This document shows positions 1 to 8,247 of a stretch of DNA of 64,000 bases, piece by piece. A program made the position numbers and the translations under genes. The stretch lies in contig CABJAW010000005.1 of assembly GCA_902363665.1 (NCBI GenBank), forward strand, positions 62,001 through 126,000. The letters run 5' to 3'. This DNA is from Lachnospiraceae bacterium. GTDB lineage: Bacteria > Bacillota > Clostridia > Lachnospirales > Lachnospiraceae. The notes beneath the pieces are model-generated. The model was not told where the DNA came from and made no database searches. It worked only from the letters and a program-made list of their open reading frames with translations. Numbering within the stretch: the first letter of the stretch is position 1; each line of letters starts with the position of its first letter.

Positions 1-1
1 A

Positions 2-1402
2 ATTGCCTATGATCTGGCAGTTACGACAGAGAATCCGATCACGGCACTGAAAACCTTTTTTCTTGCGGTTCTGCTGGTAATTGTTGCGACGTATCTGCTG
101 TTTGTCGCAGGCTCGGTCGTATTGTGCCGGATACTGAAAAGAAACAGGAATTATTATTATCAGGCGAAGCATTTTGTGTCTGTTTCTTCGATGATGTATC
201 GAATGAAGCGCAATGGTGCAGGGCTTGCGTCGATCTGCATACTTTCAACGATGGTGCTTGTGATGGTATCGTCCACGATCTGTCTTTACAGCGGCAAGGA
301 GAAGGCGCTTAAACAACAGTATCCACGTGATATTCAGGTGAAAACCTACACTTTGGATGAGGATTGTTTGAAGGGAATTCATGAAGCAATTCTTATGGGA
401 GAAAAGGAAAGCGGTATAGAAGAGAAGGATCTGCTCCGGTATCACTGCCTGATCGTGGGTGGAAGCCTGGAAGAGGATCGCGTCATCATGAGTGTCGGTG
501 ATCTGCTTTCGGCATCTGATGCAGTGGATTACAGCAAAATTACGGAGATCGTATACGTACCGCTCGAAGATTATAACCGGCTGACCGGAAATGAGGAGAC
601 GCTGAATCAGGATGAAGTGCTGCTTTGCTGTACAAGAGAAGGAACGTATGACTATGATACAATTTCGGTTGAAGGTCTTGATACTATGAAAATAAAGGCG
701 CAGGTGCCGGAATTTGTTGTGAACGGGGATGTCACTCAGGTGATCATGTCGGCAATATATCTGGTTGTACCGGATCTTGAGACACTTGAAAAAGCGGATG
801 CAGTGCAGAAACAGATATATGGAAATAATGCTTCAAAGCCGTATGAATACTATGGATTTAATATAGAAGGAGGAGAAAAAAAGCAGCTGGCAGCGATGGA
901 GGCCATTTGGAAAAGGGTGAGTGAAGAGGAAGCACAAATTCAGGGGGAGGGAAAATACTCTGCTTCCTGTATAGCCAATGAACGGGCTTATTTTTATGGA
1001 ATGTACGGCGGCCTGTTTGTACTGGGCATTATCCTTGGCAGTGTATTTATTGTTGCGGCGGTACTGATCATGTATTATAAACAGATTACAGAAGGATATG
1101 AGGACAGCGGACGGTTTGAGGTGATGCAGAAGATTGGAATGACAAAAAAAGAAATTAAAAAGAGCATTAACTCACAGATGCTGACTGTATTTTTTGCACC
1201 GCTTCTGATGGCAGGGCTGCATCTGATCTTTGCCTTTCCGTTTGTATACAGATTACTGATGATGTTTGGGTTGTATGAAAAAACCTTTCTCCTCGAAGTG
1301 ACGGGAGTATGCTATCTGGTATTTGCAGTGTTTTATGTTGTGGTGTATGGAATCACATCGAGGGCTTATTACAGGATAGTAAGTGCGGGGGAAACGCGGT
1401 AG
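2..1402 (+). CDS. FtsX-like ABC permease, BceB type (5' end outside window)
   Basis: C-terminal 466 codons of a membrane permease whose start lies upstream; the frame is open from base 2. Visible segments in order: a membrane helix at about residues 19-38 of the fragment, a second at about 73-93, a soluble stretch of roughly 200 residues, then three closing helices (one near bases 1010-1080, two near 1195-1360). A large extracytoplasmic domain in the second half followed by three helices is the layout of FtsX-family permeases of the BceAB/antimicrobial-peptide type, which pump or sense peptides with an ATPase partner. No ATPase is visible here; it would normally be upstream. The family is recognised from architecture and the closing segment, not from a catalytic motif. 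Substrate unknown. Confidence 0.75.
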   Translation: MAYDLAVTTENPITALKTFFLAVLLVIVATYLLFVAGSVVLCRILKRNRNYYYQAKHFVSVSSMMYRMKRNGAGLASICILSTMVLVMVSSTICLYSGKEKALKQQYPRDIQVKTYTLDEDCLKGIHEAILMGEKESGIEEKDLLRYHCLIVGGSLEEDRVIMSVGDLLSASDAVDYSKITEIVYVPLEDYNRLTGNEETLNQDEVLLCCTREGTYDYDTISVEGLDTMKIKAQVPEFVVNGDVTQVIMSAIYLVVPDLETLEKADAVQKQIYGNNASKPYEYYGFNIEGGEKKQLAAMEAIWKRVSEEEAQIQGEGKYSASCIANERAYFYGMYGGLFVLGIILGSVFIVAAVLIMYYKQITEGYEDSGRFEVMQKIGMTKKEIKKSINSQMLTVFFAPLLMAGLHLIFAFPFVYRLLMMFGLYEKTFLLEVTGVCYLVFAVFYVVVYGITSRAYYRIVSAGETR

Positions 1403-1432
1403 AAACTGGGAAGCACTCAGAAAAAAGATGAT

Positions 1433-1681
1433 TTAACCGAGTCAAGCAAGTAGCGAAGCGGACCTGGAATATCCGCTTTGACCTGAAGCAGTAAAAATAG
1501 AAGAGAAATTCATGAAAACCTATATAGTGTAAGAATACAGCCGTGGCGAAACGGAGGGGCAGCTGTCCACATGTCTGCGGCAGATGTGCGAGTCAGGGCG
1601 GATGAAGTCCGCCATGAGCGCACAGATGCCAGAAAGACTAGGTGGACTGCGTCCCTCCGTTTCGCCACGGCGTCCGGTTAA
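1433..1681. repeat. 249-bp structured intergenic element (long hairpin)
   Basis: The stretch opens with TTAACCG and closes with CGGTTAA. Inside are a perfect 19-bp inverted repeat (1540-1558 with 1653-1671), GTGGAC/GTCCAC continuing it inwards, and a nested GGCGGA/TCCGCC hairpin near 1598-1614. Bases 1448-1483 carry a copy of the short palindromic repeat found elsewhere in the window. There is no credible ORF. The rest of the 1403-1880 gap holds no feature I can support. Confidence 0.75.
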
Positions 1682-1880
1682 GTTCTTTTATTGACGAATC
1701 TACCCTGAGATGATAGAGTACAGATGTTATTTAACGATTATCATGCGCAAGCAGCAAATCGTATCTGAAATATTCGTTTTGATTATATCAGCGCCAGGAC
1801 AGAGGCTGCATGGAAGGTGCAGGTTGCCGGAAAGATTTTTCAGACAGTCCATGCGCTGAGCAGGAAATGAGGTTTAAGAG

Positions 1881-2789
1881 ATGGAAATTAAAAGTACAGC
1901 AATTATCGGCATGGGGGCGCTCGGGATGATGTATGGCACCCATATGCTGGATGCAGGTGAAAAGAATGTCTGGTTTGTGATGGACGAGGCGCGCATGCAG
2001 AAATACGGGACGAGGACTTTTTACAAAAATGAAAAGCCATATCAGCTTCCAATAAAAAACTGTGAGCAGATGGATCCGGCAGATCTGGTGATCGTGGCGG
2101 TAAAGTACAATGCACTTCCGTCGGCGCTGGAGACAATGCGCAAGTGTGTCGGTGAGCATACGGTGATCTTATCGGTGATGAATGGGATCACAAGTGAAGA
2201 GATCATTGGGGAGCGTTATGGGGAAGAGCATATGATCTACACAGTGGCGCACGGTATGGATGCGATGAAGTTTGGCGAAAAGCTGACGTATACGAAGATG
2301 GGCGAGCTGCGGATCGGAGCGCGGGAAGCGTGCCAGGAGAAAAACGTGAAGGCAGTGGAAGCGTATTTTGACCGCATTCATATGCCGTATCATGTGGATG
2401 AGGATATCATGCACCGGCTGTGGAGTAAATTTATGCTGAATGTCGGCATCAACCAGACCTGTATGGTTTATGAGACGAATTATGGCGGCTGCCTGGTAAA
2501 AGGAGAGCCGAACCGGACGATGATCGCAGCAATGCGCGAAGTGATTGCACTGGCCCAGGCGGAAGGGATCGCGCTTGGAGAGGCGGATCTGAATGAATAT
2601 ATCGGAATTTTGGAGACACTTCTGCCGGAGGGAATGCCGTCAATGCGGCAGGATGGTGTGGCACACCGAAAGAGCGAAGTCGAAATGTTTGCAGGAACAG
2701 TGCTCCGTCTGGCGAAAAAGCATGGGCTGTATGTACCGGCCAACGAGTTCCTCTATGAGTGTGTGAAGGAGATGGAAGCAAAGTATTGA
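1881..2789 (+). CDS. Ketopantoate reductase family protein
   Basis: A 302-residue protein of the ApbA/PanE fold. The N-terminus has a Rossmann motif (IIGMGALGMMYG, residues about 8-19) for NADP binding. The family then has an all-helical C-terminal half holding the catalytic lysine; here the segment around LWSKFMLNVGINQ (residues about 184-196) fits the conserved K/N block. Family members reduce 2-dehydropantoate to pantoate in coenzyme A synthesis, but many paralogues act on other 2-oxoacids. No other pantothenate gene lies nearby, so I do not assign panE. The start at 1881 follows a purine-rich but weak ribosome binding site. Single gene, flanked by gene-free DNA upstream. Confidence 0.85.
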   Translation: MEIKSTAIIGMGALGMMYGTHMLDAGEKNVWFVMDEARMQKYGTRTFYKNEKPYQLPIKNCEQMDPADLVIVAVKYNALPSALETMRKCVGEHTVILSVMNGITSEEIIGERYGEEHMIYTVAHGMDAMKFGEKLTYTKMGELRIGAREACQEKNVKAVEAYFDRIHMPYHVDEDIMHRLWSKFMLNVGINQTCMVYETNYGGCLVKGEPNRTMIAAMREVIALAQAEGIALGEADLNEYIGILETLLPEGMPSMRQDGVAHRKSEVEMFAGTVLRLAKKHGLYVPANEFLYECVKEMEAKY

Positions 2790-2902
2790 TCAGGTCGAAG
2801 TGCCTGACCGCATCAGGAGCGGCACAGGCTCTCTGATAAAATCTCTGTGTGAAATTGGGGTACGAACAGCTGCTTTGCGGCAGAAAGGATGAAGGAAGAA
2901 AC

Positions 2903-4225
2903 ATGCAGTATACCTCTTATGAACTGCTGTGGTTATTTTTTATTTATTCAGTGCTTGGGTGGGCAGTCGGAGTAGTAATTGCCGCAGTAAAACGAAAAAA
3001 ATTTGTGAATACTGGAGTTTTAAGCCTGCCGATGTGTCCGGCATATGGATTCGGCGCGGTGCTCAATGCGATTTTTCTGACGGATCTGAAATCGGCTCCG
3101 GTTTTTCTTGCGATCGGCGGTGCGGTGCTCAGCTCTTTTCTGGTGGTTGTAACCGGCGTAGTGCTGGAACATATTTTTCACCGAAAATGGTGGGATTACA
3201 GTGAAAAGAAGCTGGGATTCGGTTACATTACGATTCCGCTTCTGCTGCTGTACGGTGCAGCAGCCCTGGGAGAATTGTATTTTGGAAATCCATTGCTCTT
3301 AAAGCTTGTACATTTTATTCCACATGGCCTTGGAAAAATAGTGCTTTTGATCGTTGGCGTGTTATTTTTGATTGATTTATCAGGAGCACTTGCGGTTGTG
3401 TGGAAGTGGAGGCGCCATATCAACCGTGTGGCAAATCTGACGGAAAATATGCAGATGCTTTCGGATTCCTTCGAAGATGTGATTACAAGGACGGTCCGGA
3501 AACGTCTGGAAAAATCATATCCGAATATCGAGACAGAAAAGATCCTGGATGCACGCAGAAATGAAAAAGAAGCAGAAAAGACAAAGTTTGCCGAGGGCTG
3601 CGGATTTTATAAGCTTGTGTGGCTGTTTCTGATCGGCGCACTGCTCGGAGATCTTGTGGAAACGGTGTTCTGCCGTTTTACGCTCGGCTGGTGGATGAGC
3701 CGCAGCAGTGTGGTGTACGGTCCGTTCAGCGTGGTGTGGGGCATGGGCTGTGCACTTTTGACTGCTTTTCTTTATAAATATAAAGATAAAAGCGATCGTT
3801 ACATTTTCTTTTACGGAACAGTAGTTGGAGGTGCGTATGAGTATCTCTGCAGCGTGGTGACAGAGCTGGTGTTTGGAACGACATTCTGGGATTACAGCAG
3901 CCTGCCGTTCAATCTTGGCGGAAGAATTAATCTTTTGTATTGCTTTTTCTGGGGGATTGCAGCAGTCGTCTGGCTAAAGGGAATCTATCCGTTCCTGGCA
4001 AAATGGATCGAGAAGATTCCCAAAAAGATCGGTCCTGCGCTGACCTGGATCCTGATTGTTCTGATGTGCGCGGATATGCTGATTTCGTCACTGGCGCTTT
4101 CAAGATATTCGGCGCGTCAGCTTGGTGAACCGGCGGATACGAAGCTGGAGCAGGTGCTGGATGCACATTTCCCGGATGAGCGTATGGCGCGGATTTATCC
4201 GAAGGCAAAGTTTGTGGAGAAATGA
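2903..4225 (+). CDS. Membrane protein with duplicated PF06541-type domain
   Basis: A 440-residue polytopic membrane protein built from two related halves. Each half starts with a helix of the type LLWLFFIYSVLGW / LVWLFLIGALLGD (residues about 8 and 236), followed by a second block rich in G and P (MCPAYGFGAV / VYGPFSVVWG) and a W-D-Y-S motif (residues about 97 and 328). This matches the family annotated as putative ABC transporter permease (PF06541, CmpB-like); its function is not established. A charged linker of about 50 residues separates the halves. I chose ATG 2903 (GAAGGAAG upstream) over an in-frame ATG 54 bases earlier that has no ribosome binding site. The acyltransferase gene follows after 16 bases, so the two are probably cotranscribed. 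Confidence 0.75.
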   Translation: MQYTSYELLWLFFIYSVLGWAVGVVIAAVKRKKFVNTGVLSLPMCPAYGFGAVLNAIFLTDLKSAPVFLAIGGAVLSSFLVVVTGVVLEHIFHRKWWDYSEKKLGFGYITIPLLLLYGAAALGELYFGNPLLLKLVHFIPHGLGKIVLLIVGVLFLIDLSGALAVVWKWRRHINRVANLTENMQMLSDSFEDVITRTVRKRLEKSYPNIETEKILDARRNEKEAEKTKFAEGCGFYKLVWLFLIGALLGDLVETVFCRFTLGWWMSRSSVVYGPFSVVWGMGCALLTAFLYKYKDKSDRYIFFYGTVVGGAYEYLCSVVTELVFGTTFWDYSSLPFNLGGRINLLYCFFWGIAAVVWLKGIYPFLAKWIEKIPKKIGPALTWILIVLMCADMLISSLALSRYSARQLGEPADTKLEQVLDAHFPDERMARIYPKAKFVEK

Positions 4226-4241
4226 GAGGCAGGAAAACGAT

Positions 4242-5342
4242 ATGAAAGAACGGAATCTGAATGCGGACTTGATCCGCTGTGTGGCTGTTTTCAGTGTGGT
4301 GTCAGTACATTTCCTGAAAAATAACGGGTTTTACAGTACGCCGGTAGATGGAGGGGATATGCTTTTTATGTGCATGTACCGTTCCCTTTTCATGGTATGC
4401 GTACCGATGTTTATGATGCTGACCGGTTTTCTGATGTGGAAAAAGCAGCTTTCCCGGCAGTATTACAAGGGTATTTTGAAAACATTGGAAATTTACGTGC
4501 TGGTCAGCATCGTAGACCTCATTTTCAAGGCGGCCGTGCTTGGCGAAGAGGTGACGCTCTGGTCAGCAATCCGTGGAATCCTCGCATTTGAGGCGGCAAA
4601 TTACTCCTGGTATATTGAGATGTATATCGGCCTGTTTCTGATGATCCCGTTTTTGAATCTGGCGTACCATGGGCTGAAAGACCGGAAGCAGAAGCAGATA
4701 CTCCTTGCTACGATGCTGTTTTTGACGATGATGCCGAAAATGGTCAATAATTTTAACCTGACGGATCTGTCCTGGTGGGCATCGCCTGGTTCCTCCACGG
4801 ATTATGACAAACTGGTTCCGTCATTTTTTACCGGGATGTATCCCATTACCTACTATTTTCTGGGGGCATACCTGAGGGAATATGGAAAAGAAATGAAATA
4901 CCGGCCGTGGAAGAAGCTGCTTTTGCTGATGCTTGTGGTGGTGGCGTTTGGCTGCTACAATTATTATCGAAGTGACGGCGCAAAATTCGTCTGGGGTTCC
5001 AATAATACCTGGGGCGGTGAGAATCTGATCACAGCTGCACTTTTGTTTTCGCTGCTGCTGGACGTGCGCATGGAACGGTGGCCGCAGGCGGTAAAAAACG
5101 GAATCGTGTATCTTTCCGGCATCGCACTCGGCGTATACCTTATGTCGTGGATGTTTGACAAGATCGTCTATGATGCATGGTTCCTGCCGCACGTTGCAGA
5201 CGTGCATGCGCGGTTTAAGTACTATCCGATCGTGGTACCGGCTGTATTTCTCGGCGCGGTGGGCGGCGCATCGGTAATTTATGGAGTGAGGAAAGGAATT
5301 CATGCGCTTGGAAGTTTAAAACCGACAGGAAAAAAACGGTAA
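4242..5342 (+). CDS. Acyltransferase family 3 membrane protein
   Basis: A 366-residue integral membrane protein. The opening N-x-D-L-I-R segment followed by a helix ending V-S-V-H-F (residues about 5-24) is the signature start of acyltransferase-3 proteins (OatA/WecH/NodX type), which move acyl groups onto sugars or cell-wall polymers. About ten hydrophobic segments follow, including FMMLTGFLMW (residues about 59-68), as in the family. The start at 4242 has AGAGGCAGG upstream; a longer frame would run deep into the preceding gene. It lies 16 bases behind the PF06541 protein and 150 bases before the promoter of a secreted cell-wall-binding protein, so an envelope role is likely. Acceptor unknown. 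Confidence 0.85.
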   Translation: MKERNLNADLIRCVAVFSVVSVHFLKNNGFYSTPVDGGDMLFMCMYRSLFMVCVPMFMMLTGFLMWKKQLSRQYYKGILKTLEIYVLVSIVDLIFKAAVLGEEVTLWSAIRGILAFEAANYSWYIEMYIGLFLMIPFLNLAYHGLKDRKQKQILLATMLFLTMMPKMVNNFNLTDLSWWASPGSSTDYDKLVPSFFTGMYPITYYFLGAYLREYGKEMKYRPWKKLLLLMLVVVAFGCYNYYRSDGAKFVWGSNNTWGGENLITAALLFSLLLDVRMERWPQAVKNGIVYLSGIALGVYLMSWMFDKIVYDAWFLPHVADVHARFKYYPIVVPAVFLGAVGGASVIYGVRKGIHALGSLKPTGKKR

Positions 5343-5491
5343 CTTACACACTTTATTTTACATCCTCCTGGAATGAAAAAAATAATTTGTGGAATCACAT
5401 AACGAATCGGTCTGTTTCAGAAAAAGAGAACAAAAAAATTACAAAAAAGTTACGAAACAATAACAAAACATTTCAAAATAATTAAAACAAG

Positions 5492-5520
5492 TTGACAGAT
5501 GATATAAATTAAGGTATAGT
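5492..5520 (+). promoter_or_regulatory. Sigma-A promoter of the SGNH protein gene
   Basis: TTGACA (5492-5497), a 17-base spacer, then TATAGT (5515-5520). It lies in a very AT-rich stretch (5343-5520) and leaves an untranslated leader of about 80 bases before the ribosome binding site at 5591. Confidence 0.8.
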
Positions 5521-5604
5521 GAGCATAGTTATGAACATTATGTGGCAAAAATGACTGTCATATGATGTCGACAGTTAAATGGCAGTGAAAGGGAGGGATC
5601 TGGT

Positions 5605-6846
5605 ATTAACGCGAAACACAGAAAGCTGTTATTTGTACTGCTGTTTTTCTGCTTCCTGTTTGCGGTACCGACGAGTGATACGCAGGCGGCGGGAATCAAT
5701 GTGGTCATATCAGCACGGAAAGTATCGACCGGAAAATGGGTAAAGGATTCGGCAGGGTACAAATACCGTTACAAAAGCGGAGCGTATGCGAAAAATACCT
5801 GGCTGAACATCGGCGGGAGCATTTATCGGTTCGGGTCGGATGGCTGTCGGAGGACCGGCTCTTTTAAATGGAATGGAAAGTCCTACTATGCAAACAGATC
5901 AAATGGAAAGCTTTACGTAGGCCGATGGCTGACAGCAAATGCGCAGACGAGGTATTATTATAAAACAGATGCCGTCAAAGCAACGGATGAGTGGGTGAAG
6001 ATCGGAGCGGGTACGTATTATTTCCAGAAGAACGGAAAACTGGCGATGAACCAGATCATTACGTACAAAGGTGAGTATTATTACGTGAACCGGACCGGTG
6101 CGCGGCTTGCGAATACGTGGCTGGTCAAGGGAGGCAAACGTTACTACATTACCGGAAGCGGTAAGTTTCTGCGAAAAAGCTGGATGAAATCACAGGGAAA
6201 GTATTATTATCTCGGTGTGGACGGCACAGTCCTGACGAACTGCTGGATCGGCAGCTACTATGTAGGTTCGAACGGAGCGAGACTGACCAATTGTGTGAAA
6301 GATGGCTGGTATCTGGATGAGACTGGCAGAAAATCTTATCAGGTATTCACCGGCAGGTACGTTTTTGTCGGCGATTCCCGCATGGTAGGAATGGAAAATT
6401 ATGTGCCGTCTACAGATACGCTCTACATAGCGAAGGTTGGTATGGGATATGATTGGATGACAGAGACTGCGGATGAGACACTGCGCCAGCAGCTGAAAGC
6501 GCGTCCGGAACTGAAGGTGGTCTTTGGTTTTGGCGTCAATGATCCTGACTACATTGAAAAGTATGTTACGTATTACAGACAGCTGATGAAGGATTTTCCG
6601 GACACAAAGTTTTATTTCCTCTCGGTCAATCCGGTGGATGAGGCGAAAGAGGCAAAGTACGGCTATCAGATGAAAAATACGGTGATCGAGAGCTTTAACC
6701 GCAGACTATATCTGGCATTCCATACCAGATATATTAACAGCTATGCGTATTTGCGCAGTACCGGTTTTTCTACGGTGGATGGTGTACATTATACGCAGGC
6801 GACGTATCGGAAGCTGAGAAGCTTTATTTTGACGAAAATCCGGTAA
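5605..6846 (+). CDS. Secreted SGNH-type esterase with cell-wall-binding repeats; probable ATT start
   Basis: A 413-residue exported protein. It begins with a basic-then-hydrophobic signal peptide (KHRKLLFVLLFFCFLF) ending near a T-Q-A site. Residues about 45-245 form a run of roughly 20-residue choline/cell-wall-binding-like repeats with W and YY aromatics. The C-terminal domain has SGNH motifs: GDSR (about 255), GVND (about 309) and DGVHY (about 391), matching the Ser, Asn and Asp/His blocks. It probably removes acyl groups from cell-wall or extracellular glycans. The only start in the frame that keeps the signal peptide is ATT at 5605, seven bases after GGGAGGG (5591-5597). The first standard start, GTG 5701, lies after the signal peptide. 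Expression is from the promoter at 5492. Confidence 0.8.
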   Translation: MNAKHRKLLFVLLFFCFLFAVPTSDTQAAGINVVISARKVSTGKWVKDSAGYKYRYKSGAYAKNTWLNIGGSIYRFGSDGCRRTGSFKWNGKSYYANRSNGKLYVGRWLTANAQTRYYYKTDAVKATDEWVKIGAGTYYFQKNGKLAMNQIITYKGEYYYVNRTGARLANTWLVKGGKRYYITGSGKFLRKSWMKSQGKYYYLGVDGTVLTNCWIGSYYVGSNGARLTNCVKDGWYLDETGRKSYQVFTGRYVFVGDSRMVGMENYVPSTDTLYIAKVGMGYDWMTETADETLRQQLKARPELKVVFGFGVNDPDYIEKYVTYYRQLMKDFPDTKFYFLSVNPVDEAKEAKYGYQMKNTVIESFNRRLYLAFHTRYINSYAYLRSTGFSTVDGVHYTQATYRKLRSFILTKIR

Positions 6847-6870
6847 GGGAAGAAGCAAAGCGGCGATTTG

Positions 6871-6917
6871 AGTCAAAGCGGATATTCGCAATCCGCTTTG
6901 CTGCCTGACTTGGTTAA
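6871..6917 (-). repeat. Dispersed palindromic repeat, copy 2
   Basis: On the minus strand it reads TTAACCAAGTCAGGCA, then the palindrome AAGCGGATTGCGAATATCCG. The same flank plus core occurs at 1433-1483. It sits directly after the SGNH gene and before its terminator. Confidence 0.75.
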
Positions 6918-6919
6918 AA

Positions 6920-6964
6920 AAGAAGGATAAATGACACAGATTCATGACATTTATCCTTCTTTTT
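6920..6964. terminator. Bidirectional intrinsic terminator
   Basis: A 14-bp stem (6920-6933 with 6948-6961, AAGAAGGATAAATG type) with T-rich and A-rich flanks. It lies between two convergent genes and could serve both. Confidence 0.85.
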
Positions 6965-7040
6965 CGTTTTAATAAACGTAACCGTTTAAAACCAGGCTTC
7001 AAAACAAGTTGTATGATCGGTTTGGTGCAGTCAAAAAAAG

Positions 7041-7280
7041 CTATGCTTCCTCTCGGAATTCGAAAAGAAGTTTTACGGGAACCTGCAGTGCATCCGCAAT
7101 GTCGAAGAGCTTATCGAGTGAGATGGAAGTGCGCACATTCGGGGCTTCGATGTTGCTGATATGGGTGCGGCTTAAGTTGACATCCTCGGCAAGCTGCATC
7201 TGGGTGATGCCGTGCAGCTTACGGTAATAGGCTATTGTAAGGCCGAGCTGACGGTATTGATTTTCACGCTTTGCGGTCAT
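7041..7280 (-). CDS. XRE-family transcriptional regulator
   Basis: A 79-residue protein that is almost entirely a Cro/C1 helix-turn-helix: RLGLTIAYYRKLHGITQMQLAEDVNLSRTHISNIE-type arrangement, with Q-x-x-L-A-E-x-x-x-L-S-R-x-H-I-S forming the second and third helices. It has no sensor or oligomerisation domain. The start has a strong AGGAGG site six to seven bases upstream. A second XRE gene lies 147 bases upstream on the same strand. The 13-mer AACAAAACGTGAC stands about 50 bases before the start codon and may be its operator. Target genes unknown. Confidence 0.85.
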   Translation of the reverse strand: MTAKRENQYRQLGLTIAYYRKLHGITQMQLAEDVNLSRTHISNIEAPNVRTSISLDKLFDIADALQVPVKLLFEFREEA

Positions 7281-7367
7281 TTCGTCTCCTCCTTTGTCTT
7301 ACTATAGTTTAGTATTACCTGGAGAAAAACGAAACAAAACGTGACATTGCAAATGCAAAGGGAAATA

Positions 7368-7396
7368 TTGCTTTAGAAAAATAGTATTGGTATAAT
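7368..7396 (+). promoter_or_regulatory. Plus-strand promoter antisense to the XRE gene at 7428-7772
   Basis: TTGCTT (7368-7373), a 17-base spacer, and an extended -10 TGGTATAAT ending at 7396. Transcription would run antisense through the second XRE gene towards the 67-residue ORF at 7892. No plus-strand gene starts close by. Confidence 0.55.
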
Positions 7397-7427
7397 GTAA
7401 ACGAAAAGTGTGCAGACGGAAGAAAAC

Positions 7428-7772
7428 TCAGTCGGGAAGCTGCTTTTTGAACTCAATAAATTCAAGAACCTCTTTTCGCTTTGGTTCGGACAGATCCGTA
7501 TAACCACTGAGCAGCTGATCCCGTTCCGGAGAAGGAAGCGCACTTCCGTCAGAGGATATGGGCGGCATCTGATCCAGAAGCAGAGAATCCAGAGTGACGT
7601 GATAAATACCGGAGAGCGCAACAATGGTCTCAAGCGGTGGCACGCGCAGTGCATTTTCATAGTTAGAGTAGGTCTGGCGTTGAATATTCAGCATACGGCT
7701 TACTTTATCCTGTGTGTAACCGGCCTCTTTGCGTAGTTTTCGTATTTTTGTGGAAAAAACAGTTGTTCCCAT
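7428..7772 (-). CDS. XRE-family transcriptional regulator with C-terminal tail
   Basis: A 114-residue protein. Residues about 7-62 form a Cro/C1 helix-turn-helix (IRKLRKEAGYTQDKVSRMLN, then QRQTYSNYENALRVPP). The remaining 50 residues are a linker and a short helix rich in charged residues. The start has GGAGGGTGATCA upstream. Its -10 (TATAAT, minus strand, 7797-7802) is part of TATTGGTATAATG, which also occurs in the opposing promoter at 7384-7396. It may repress itself or the divergent 67-residue ORF. No other marker of a phage or toxin-antitoxin locus is present. Confidence 0.85.
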   Translation of the reverse strand: MGTTVFSTKIRKLRKEAGYTQDKVSRMLNIQRQTYSNYENALRVPPLETIVALSGIYHVTLDSLLLDQMPPISSDGSALPSPERDQLLSGYTDLSEPKRKEVLEFIEFKKQLPD

Positions 7773-7796
7773 TGATCACCCTCCAATCGCTGTTTC

Positions 7797-7802
7797 ATTA
7801 TA
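7797..7802 (-). promoter_or_regulatory. Extended -10 promoter of the XRE gene
   Basis: Minus-strand TGGTATAAT, 25 bases before the ATG of the 7428-7772 gene. The -35 region is poor, as expected for an extended -10 promoter. Confidence 0.5.
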
Positions 7803-7891
7803 CCAATAATTTTTTTAAATATCTTTGGATGCAACAATACGAATACATACAACGAAGGAATGCAACAAAACGTGACGAAAAGGAGATGCAG

Positions 7892-8095
7892 ATGGATTTA
7901 CTGGAATATGGAATGAAATACGAAAACAGCAGGAACAGAGTGACACGCACCATGGCGAAAGGAGTGCTTGCGACATTGCAGCTTCAGGCGGATCTCTACG
8001 AGAAATATCTGGAGCAGAAGATTCCACTTTCGCCGGAGTTTGGAGATGATCAGGAGATGCTTTCGCGGATCCTTGAGAAGGTGAAGGAAAAATAG
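7892..8095 (+). CDS. Small hypothetical protein (67 aa)
   Basis: Starts at ATG 7892, six bases after AAAAGGAG (7879-7885); the in-frame ATG at 7886 is too close to that site. The protein is helical and charged (GMKYENSRNRVTRTMAKGVLATLQLQ, split here by position only in part), with no Cys and no membrane segment. It is divergent from the XRE regulator at 7428-7772 and carries the 13-mer AACAAAACGTGAC at 7864-7876, just before its ribosome binding site. I do not recognise the family. Close linkage to two XRE regulators suggests it is controlled by one of them. Confidence 0.6.
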   Translation: MDLLEYGMKYENSRNRVTRTMAKGVLATLQLQADLYEKYLEQKIPLSPEFGDDQEMLSRILEKVKEK

Positions 8096-8196
8096 AAAGT
8101 GCCGGAAGGAAAAGACCCGGTGCAAGCAGGAAAAGCGGAAGGGTGTGAGGTAATAAAGGAATAAAAGAATAATACCAAAAGTAAAAGAGGATAAAA

Positions 8197-8247
8197 AACG
8201 AGATTTCTCCTGGTGGTGAGCGGAAGGGGAAATCTCGTTCCTTTTTT
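8197..8247. terminator. Bidirectional intrinsic terminator
   Basis: A 14-bp stem (8197-8210 with 8226-8239) around AACGAGATTTC, with T6 after it on the plus strand and a T-run on the minus strand. It lies between convergent genes. Confidence 0.85.

Noticed and set aside
5740..6320. CRISPR-like or tandem DNA repeats
   Set aside because: The periodicity is at protein level (cell-wall-binding repeats); the DNA units are diverged and there are no spacers.
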